From: Kiloniellaceae bacterium
GTDB lineage: Bacteria > Pseudomonadota > Alphaproteobacteria > Kiloniellales > Kiloniellaceae
Direction: 5' to 3'
Length of the DNA: 6,836 nt
Assembly (NCBI GenBank): GCA_028280915.1
Contig: JANQKX010000556.1
Coordinates: 1-6,836, forward strand
A program made the position numbers and the translations under genes. The notes under the pieces are model-generated. The model did no database searches and was not told the origin of the DNA. It saw nothing but the letters and a program-made list of their open reading frames with translations. Of the stretch, positions 1 to 3,957 are shown piece by piece. Every line of letters begins with the position of its first letter. Position 1 is the stretch's first letter.

Positions 1-643
1 GGCTGGCGCGCAGCTCCGGCACGGTTCGGGTTTTGTCGCTGACGTTGACCACCAATCCCTGAATGATCAGGAGACGATCGTCTCCATCCATGCTGCGGAT
101 GGAGGTGACCTCCTCCAGGGAAAGACCTTCGCCCGGCGGGTCGCCCTTGATGCCCACGGCGGCATAAAGGGGCTCCATGTGGGGGAAGCGTTCCACCACT
201 TCCTCGTGGGCCACCAAGGCTCCACCCACGCTACCCATCACAAACAACAGCAAGGCAACCCAGCCGATGGTGATGGCGGGACTGCGCCCCCGTTTGACCG
301 GGGGGGCCATGGTTGGCCGGGACGCCCGTTGATTCTTTTTCCTGTTCTTAGCCAGGGCGATGACCCGGGGCATCTCCCGCCGGCCGTTTGCGGCATCGCC
401 GGTCTCGCCCAGATCCTGTTCTTGCCCGAGGGGGTTCGATTCCCGAACGACCGTGGGCGTTTCGACGGGTTCGCCGTCAAGACCCCCTTGGGCACCGGGC
501 AGGGGATCAAGCGGCACCGCTGCCACGGGCAGCTGGTGCCAGGAGTGGCCGCACTTGCTGCAGCGCACGCGACGCCCCTGGTCGCCCAGTTTTTCCGGGT
601 CGACTTTGAAGCTGACCTGACAGGCCTCGCACTGGATGATCAT
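1..643 (-). CDS. Zinc-ribbon (MJ0042-type) membrane protein with DUF3426-like C-terminus, 3' end outside window
   Basis: The frame is open from ATG at 643-641 to the window edge, giving 214 visible codons and no stop, so the C-terminus is missing. Residues 1-36 form a zinc ribbon: starts MIIQCEAC, with CxxC pairs C5/C8 and C28/C31 separated by a basic stretch and ending in GHSW, the MJ0042 pattern. A polar, Pro/Glu-rich linker follows (about 40-110), then a basic patch and one hydrophobic segment at about 122-143, then an extracytoplasmic region. The last visible part (VVNVSDKTRTVPELRAS) resembles the DUF3426 fold of alphaproteobacterial zinc-ribbon proteins. The predicted topology is ribbon in the cytoplasm and C-terminal domain in the periplasm. 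Biochemical function is unknown in this family. It is divergent from ftsE. The start is preceded only by a weak AGAG-type ribosome binding site, but it is the natural beginning of the ribbon. Confidence 0.88.
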   Translation of the reverse strand, partial: MIIQCEACQVSFKVDPEKLGDQGRRVRCSKCGHSWHQLPVAAVPLDPLPGAQGGLDGEPVETPTVVRESNPLGQEQDLGETGDAANGRREMPRVIALAKNRKKNQRASRPTMAPPVKRGRSPAITIGWVALLLFVMGSVGGALVAHEEVVERFPHMEPLYAAVGIKGDPPGEGLSLEEVTSIRSMDGDDRLLIIQGLVVNVSDKTRTVPELRAS

Positions 644-678
644 CGAAAGGCAACTCTGACGCGGCGTGATGGTTTAAT

Positions 679-707
679 TTTATAAAAGGGCCGCAAAGTC
701 AAAGCAA
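679..707 (-). promoter_or_regulatory. Candidate promoter for the zinc-ribbon gene, in divergent spacer
   Basis: Read on the minus strand, TTGCTT (707-702) is followed after 17 bases by TATAAA (684-679), a reasonable sigma70-type pair. It would start transcription near 672, about 30 bases before the ATG at 643. The -10 lies in a perfect palindrome, TTTTATAAAA (678-687), so a TATAAA hexamer also exists on the plus strand at 681-686 and could serve ftsE. I see no convincing -35 for that direction. The rest of the 140-base spacer shows no other clear element. Confidence 0.4.
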
Positions 708-769
708 GTTTGTGTCGAATTGTCCCGCGTAATGGCGTAGACAAGGGGTCCGATTTTACCGCGCGAAAA

Positions 770-774
770 AAGGA
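770..774 (+). promoter_or_regulatory. Ribosome binding site deciding the TTG start of ftsE
   Basis: AAGGA at 770-774 lies 9 bases before TTG at 784-786. The ftsE frame contains no ATG or GTG between the upstream in-frame TAA (730-732) and this TTG. The residues after the TTG (VRFEDV) match the usual beginning of FtsE proteins. The start is therefore TTG. The same bases overlap a GATTC (773-777), a GANTC-type site. Confidence 0.7.
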
Positions 775-783
775 TTCGTCCGT

Positions 784-1503
784 TTGGTTCGCTTCGAAGA
801 CGTTGCCTTAAGCTATGGGGATGGCCCCAATGTCTTGCAGGATGTTTCCTATCAGTTCGCGCCGGGCAGCTTTCATTTTTTGACCGGCCCGTCGGGTGCG
901 GGCAAATCCTCCCTCTTGCGCATGATGTATTTGGCGCTGACGCCCACCGCCGGCCGGGTGACCATTTTCGATCGGGACACCGCCCAGCTGAAGCGCCAGG
1001 AGCGCGCGGTGATGCGGCGGCGAATCGGTGTGGTCTTTCAGGATTTTCACTTGCTCGACCACTTGACCGCGGTGGAAAATGTGTCCCTGCCCCTTGCGAT
1101 CAACGGGGAATCGGACCGGGCCACTCGCCAGGACGTGGCCGAGTTGTTGGCCTGGGTCGGGTTGAAGGAGCATCTGGATGCCCTGCCGCCGACCCTCTCC
1201 GGCGGACAGCAGCAGCGCGTGGCCATTGCCCGGGCGGTCATCACCCGGCCGGCCCTGCTGCTGGCCGACGAGCCCACGGGTAACGTGGATGACCGGATCG
1301 CCGTGCGCTTGATGTACCTTTTTGAAGAGCTGAACAAGCTGGGTACCACCGTGATCATCGCCACCCACAACGACTCCCTGGTCGCGCGCTTTCGCCATCC
1401 GGTGCTGCGTTTGAACGGGGGTCACCTGGCGGTCCAAAAACAGGAAAACGTCGCGGCCGCCCGGCTGACGGCATCGGCCGTTGTTGAAAGTCAAGCCACA
1501 TGA
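784..1503 (+). CDS. ftsE: Cell division ATP-binding protein FtsE
   Basis: ATPase of the FtsEX ABC complex. In characterised bacteria FtsEX joins the divisome at the inner membrane and uses ATP hydrolysis to switch on periplasmic peptidoglycan hydrolases. All nucleotide-binding motifs are intact in the 239 residues: Walker A GPSGAGKS (35-42), Q-loop Q86 in VVFQDFHLL, signature LSGGQ (138-142), Walker B LLLADEP (158-164), D-loop GNVD (166-169) and switch H195. The stretch GSFHFLTGPSGAGKSSLLR is typical of FtsE rather than of LolD or general exporters, and the following gene is ftsX. The protein is somewhat longer than E. coli FtsE (about 222 residues); the excess is a low-conservation tail after about residue 220. 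The start is TTG with AAGGA 9 bases upstream. The stop overlaps the ftsX start (ATGA). Confidence 0.96.
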   Translation: MVRFEDVALSYGDGPNVLQDVSYQFAPGSFHFLTGPSGAGKSSLLRMMYLALTPTAGRVTIFDRDTAQLKRQERAVMRRRIGVVFQDFHLLDHLTAVENVSLPLAINGESDRATRQDVAELLAWVGLKEHLDALPPTLSGGQQQRVAIARAVITRPALLLADEPTGNVDDRIAVRLMYLFEELNKLGTTVIIATHNDSLVARFRHPVLRLNGGHLAVQKQENVAAARLTASAVVESQAT

Positions 1504-2396
1504 TCGGCGGGCGGCGGGACATGCCCCTCAACCGGGATTCCACCGGGCGGTTTTTGCCCTGGCTCATCGCTGTGATGGTTTACTTGGCCAGCTTGGCGAC
1601 CATGGGCGCTTTGACCATGACCAAGATCGCCAATGAATGGCAGTCGAGCCTGACCGGTCAGCTGACGGTGCAGGTGCCGGTTTCCATGCCGGCGGTCGAG
1701 AGCAGGGACGCCGCCGAGGATGAACAGGTCCAGATTTTGTTGGCGCTGCTGAAAGGCACCCCGGGGGTCGAGTCGGCAATCCTGATGCCCTTGGACGAAA
1801 TCAACCAGCTGCTGGAGCCCTGGCTGGGGGTGGTGGATGCTTCCGCCAGCCTGCCCTTGCCCCGGTTGATCTCGGTGACCGTGTCGCCGGACGCGCCTTT
1901 TGACATGGCCGGGCTGCGCGAAGAGCTGCAAAGCGCCGTACCGGGGACCACGGTCGACGATCATCAGCAGTGGCTCAACGGACTGTTGGACTTGGCGGGC
2001 CTGATCAAGCTCGTGGCCCTCTTGGTCGTGGTTTTGGTGGGCCTCTCGGCGGTTATCATGGTGGTGTTTGTCACCCGCATGGGCTTGGCGGTGCATCGGC
2101 AAATCATCGAACTCTTGCATTTGATCGGCGCCCATGACGCCTATGTGGCGCGGCAGTTCCAATGGCACGCCTTGAAACTGGGTCTGCGCGGCGGCTTGAT
2201 CGGCTTGCTGTGCGCCGGCGCCACTTTGTTCTTGGCCGATCACTTTGTCAGCCGTTTGCAGGCCAGCCTGCTGCCCGATCTGGCTTTGACGCCGCTGGAT
2301 TGGCTTTTGCTCGTGGCGGTGCCCTTGATCGCCGCCCTGATCACCCTGATCACCGCGCGAATCACGGTCCTGCAAAGCCTTGCGCGCTTGTTATGA
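1500..2396 (+). CDS. ftsX: Cell division membrane protein FtsX
   Basis: Permease-like partner of FtsE. FtsX does not transport a known substrate; in studied bacteria it passes the ATPase signal to periplasmic cell-wall hydrolase activators. The 298 residues show the family topology: short basic cytoplasmic N-terminus, TM1 at about 19-40, a periplasmic domain of about 125 residues (42-167), then TM2 (about 168-192), TM3 (about 226-247) and TM4 (about 266-288). Between TM2 and TM3, residues 199-222 (RQIIELLHLIGAHDAYVARQF) match the conserved cytoplasmic loop of FtsX. Translation starts at ATG 1500 inside the ftsE stop (ATGA), with only a weak ribosome binding site, so coupling is likely. An in-frame ATG at 1521 is an alternative. 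The divisome hydrolase it would control is not in the window. Confidence 0.95.
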   Translation: MIGGRRDMPLNRDSTGRFLPWLIAVMVYLASLATMGALTMTKIANEWQSSLTGQLTVQVPVSMPAVESRDAAEDEQVQILLALLKGTPGVESAILMPLDEINQLLEPWLGVVDASASLPLPRLISVTVSPDAPFDMAGLREELQSAVPGTTVDDHQQWLNGLLDLAGLIKLVALLVVVLVGLSAVIMVVFVTRMGLAVHRQIIELLHLIGAHDAYVARQFQWHALKLGLRGGLIGLLCAGATLFLADHFVSRLQASLLPDLALTPLDWLLLVAVPLIAALITLITARITVLQSLARLL

Positions 2397-2410
2397 ATTT
2401 GGAGCACTCC

Positions 2411-3058
2411 ATGAGGCCGCGCTCTTCTGCCGCGCGCCGCCTTTTCGGCCCCGCGGTCAAGCTGGTGCTGCTTGTTGTGGCCCTGATCGCTGTCGCCTGG
2501 CTGGCCGGGCTGTTTTGGTTTGCCGGGCAACTGCCGAAGCAGCCGGCGCGGGTCGAGACCCGCACCGATGCCATCGTGGTCCTGACGGGCGGCAGCGGCC
2601 GGCTTCAGCAGGGACTGGCCTTGCTGGCCGAGGACAGGGCGGAAAAGCTGTTCGTCTCCGGCGTCTATCGGGGTGTCGAGGTGCAAGAGCTGCTGCGCCT
2701 GTTTCAAGAGCAGCCGGGCGAGTTGTCGTGCTGCGTGGTGCTGGGCTACGAGGCGGACAGCACCCATGGCAACGCCATTGAAACGGCGGCCTGGGTGGTT
2801 GAGGAAGGCCACGGCTCCCTGCGTCTGGTCACCGCCAATTATCACATGCCCCGGAGCTTGATGGAGTTTCGCCACGTGATGCCGGGGATCGAGATCATTC
2901 CTCACCCGGTGTTTCCCGCCAACTACAAACAAGATCAGTGGTGGCGGTGGCCGGGCAGCGCCCGCCTCTTGATCTCCGAATTCAACAAGTACCTGGTGGC
3001 GGCGACTTTGCGGAAACTGTCCGCTGCCTGGGATGCGATCATCGGGAAGGCGGCGTGA
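2411..3058 (+). CDS. YdcF/DUF218-family single-pass membrane protein
   Basis: Member of the YdcF/SanA/ElyC (DUF218) family, associated with envelope functions but without a settled reaction. The 215 residues begin with a basic N-terminus and one membrane anchor at about 15-38. The DUF218 domain follows (about 52-192): DAIVVLTGGSGRLQQGL (53-69), LFVSGVYRG (80-88), an STHGNAIET motif (117-125, the counterpart of the usual ST-x-NA-x-ET) and LVTANYHMPRSLMEF (139-153). The domain is probably periplasmic. I chose ATG 2411 because GGAG (2401-2404) lies 6 bases upstream. ATG 2393, which overlaps the ftsX stop as ATGA and adds six residues, is a real alternative. The stop forms TGATG with the plsC start. 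The position after ftsEX and before plsC supports a role in envelope biogenesis, but that is inference. Confidence 0.9.
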   Translation: MRPRSSAARRLFGPAVKLVLLVVALIAVAWLAGLFWFAGQLPKQPARVETRTDAIVVLTGGSGRLQQGLALLAEDRAEKLFVSGVYRGVEVQELLRLFQEQPGELSCCVVLGYEADSTHGNAIETAAWVVEEGHGSLRLVTANYHMPRSLMEFRHVMPGIEIIPHPVFPANYKQDQWWRWPGSARLLISEFNKYLVAATLRKLSAAWDAIIGKAA

Positions 3059-3780
3059 TGGTTGCTCTGCGTTCCCTGCTGTTCAACATCTTCTTTTTCA
3101 CCTGGTGCACCCTGGTCTTGGTTGGTTGCCTACCGGCCCTGCTTCGGCAAAGCTGGTGTCATTGGGTCGGCCGATTTTTGACCAGTGGCATTTTTTGGGG
3201 CCTCAAGTGGATTTGTAATATCCGCTACGAAATTCGCGGCCGCGAGAACCTGCCCGAGTTGCCGTTCTTGATCGCCGCCAAGCACCAGTCGGCCTGGGAT
3301 ACTTTCGTCTTTTCGCTGATTCTGGAGATGCCCAGCTTTGTGTTGAAGCGGGAGCTCACCTGGATTCCCTTCTACGGCTGGTACATCAGGCGCGCGGGCA
3401 TCGTGCCCATCGATCGGGGCGGCGGGGCCAGCGAGCTGAAGCGCATGGTGGCGTCCGCCCGCAAGATCGCCGACGGCGGCCAGGCGATTATCATTTTTCC
3501 CGAGGGCACCCGGGTCCCGCCGGACCAGGCCCGGCCCTTTCACCCCGGCATCGCCGCTCTCTATAGCCAATTGAAGCTGCCCGTTGTCCCCGTGGCCTTG
3601 AATTCGGGTCTGTGTTGGCCGCGCCGCTCCTTCCTGAAAAAGCCGGGCAAAATCGTGCTCGAGATCCTGCCGCCCATTCCGGCGGGCCTGAAGCGCCGTG
3701 ATTTGATGGCCCGTGCGGAACGGGATGTGCAAGACGCCAGCGCCCGGCTGGTCGCGGCGGCGCGCGCCGGCGAAAGCTGA
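3058..3780 (+). CDS. plsC: 1-acyl-sn-glycerol-3-phosphate acyltransferase (PlsC family)
   Basis: Transfers an acyl chain to the sn-2 position of lysophosphatidic acid to give phosphatidic acid, the precursor of membrane phospholipids, at the inner membrane. The 240 residues contain all four acyltransferase blocks: catalytic HX4D as H76-QSAW-D81, block II GIVPIDR (114-120), block III FPEGTR (147-152) and block IV VPVALNSG (177-184). A hydrophobic segment at about 7-29 is a membrane anchor. In the HPGIAALY element (162-169) a histidine sits where lysine is often found. ATG 3058 follows GGAAGG (3045-3050) by 7 bases and overlaps the preceding stop by one base; the frame stays open upstream, but those codons lie within the YdcF-family gene. 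Family members can use other lyso-acceptors such as ornithine lipids, so substrate is by family. A second PlsC may exist elsewhere in the genome. Confidence 0.92.
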   Translation: MVALRSLLFNIFFFTWCTLVLVGCLPALLRQSWCHWVGRFLTSGIFWGLKWICNIRYEIRGRENLPELPFLIAAKHQSAWDTFVFSLILEMPSFVLKRELTWIPFYGWYIRRAGIVPIDRGGGASELKRMVASARKIADGGQAIIIFPEGTRVPPDQARPFHPGIAALYSQLKLPVVPVALNSGLCWPRRSFLKKPGKIVLEILPPIPAGLKRRDLMARAERDVQDASARLVAAARAGES

Positions 3781-3788
3781 TCTTTCGC
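3770..3788 (+). terminator. Small hairpin over the plsC stop, possible weak terminator
   Basis: GCGAAAG (3770-3776) and CTTTCGC (3782-3788) form a perfect 7-bp stem with a 5-base loop that contains the plsC stop codon. No run of T follows, so this is not a standard Rho-independent terminator. It may protect the 3' end of the transcript or be incidental. Confidence 0.25.
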
Positions 3789-3822
3789 AGCGGGGCTGGC
3801 TAAGTCTTTGCTTCTAATTTTG

Positions 3823-3837
3823 GAACAAAAACAGAAC
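3823..3837. promoter_or_regulatory. Candidate LexA (SOS) operator upstream of nrdJ
   Basis: GAAC at 3823-3826 and GAAC at 3834-3837 are separated by exactly 7 bases, giving GAAC-N7-GAAC, a direct repeat with an 11-bp period. This is the operator architecture known for LexA in Alphaproteobacteria (also written GTTC-N7-GTTC), unlike the palindromic E. coli box. The spacer is A-rich and each half is followed by AAAA, extending the repeat to GAACAAAA. It ends 6 bases before the candidate -35 of the nrdJ promoter, a suitable place for repression. A match of eight fixed bases can occur by chance in a genome, but position and spacing favour function. Confidence 0.6.
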
Positions 3838-3843
3838 AAAATC

Positions 3844-3872
3844 TTGACCTTGCCATCATCAAGCCTTAAGTT
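3844..3872 (+). promoter_or_regulatory. Candidate sigma70-type promoter of nrdJ
   Basis: TTGACC (3844-3849) and TAAGTT (3867-3872) are separated by 17 bases. The -35 matches five of six consensus positions; the -10 is weaker. TTAAGT one base earlier (16-base spacing) is equally possible. Transcription would start near 3879-3880 and leave a leader of about 67 bases before the ATG. It is the best promoter candidate in the 166-base interval. Confidence 0.45.
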
Positions 3873-3881
3873 TTTCCGGGG

Positions 3882-3957
3882 AAGGTGACGCAAGCGCGAA
3901 CCCGGATGGCGCTTGCCGAAGCTACTGATGAGGCCAGGATCCTGTCATGAGCACCTT
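3882..3957 (+). promoter_or_regulatory. Potentially structured nrdJ mRNA leader
   Basis: GCAAGCGC (3890-3897) and GCGCTTGC (3909-3916) form a perfect 8-bp stem with an 11-base loop (GAACCCGGATG). AAGGTG (3882-3887) is complementary to CACCTT (3952-3957), just inside the coding region, so a closing helix could enclose the hairpin, the ribosome binding site and the start codon. An alternative is GTGAC (3885-3889) with GTCAT (3944-3948), which would occlude the ATG. These pairings are read by eye and no folding energy was computed. No T-run follows the hairpin, so if the leader is regulatory it would act on translation. A candidate nrdJ-associated RNA motif may have been described in comparative surveys, but I cannot confirm a match. 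Confidence 0.35.
3935..3944 (+). promoter_or_regulatory. nrdJ ribosome binding site within a 10-bp palindrome
   Basis: AGGA (3936-3939) lies 7 bases before ATG 3947 and supports that start. It is embedded in CAGGATCCTG (3935-3944), a perfect 10-bp palindrome. As RNA this can only form a very short hairpin, so self-occlusion is doubtful. Confidence 0.55.

Noticed and set aside
179..685. Plus-strand open frame over the zinc-ribbon gene
   Set aside because: The minus strand encodes a coherent protein with paired CxxC motifs and one membrane segment; the plus frame has no such features and runs into the spacer.
808..1494. Open minus-strand frame opposite ftsE
   Set aside because: The composition is typical of a shadow frame and all ABC motifs lie on the plus strand.
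1491..2375. Long open frame on the minus strand opposite ftsX
   Set aside because: It is rich in Gln, His, Arg and Gly with no recognisable domain, and lies wholly opposite a clearly real ftsX. It is the usual antisense shadow of GC-rich coding sequence.
2162..2392. Upstream extension of the YdcF-family reading frame
   Set aside because: This stretch overlaps the last 77 codons of ftsX in another frame and its translation shows no family similarity; the gene starts at 2411 or 2393.
2938..3057. Upstream extension of the plsC frame
   Set aside because: It lies within the YdcF-family gene; ATG 3058 has a good ribosome binding site and begins the expected membrane anchor.
3130..3732. Minus-strand open frame opposite plsC
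   Set aside because: No recognisable domain, Gly/Gln/His-rich shadow composition, and all four acyltransferase blocks are intact on the plus strand.
3781..3946. Full cobalamin riboswitch upstream of nrdJ
   Set aside because: Only a B12-box-like end is seen. The conserved aptamer core blocks are not found, and the likely leader of about 67 bases is too short for one.
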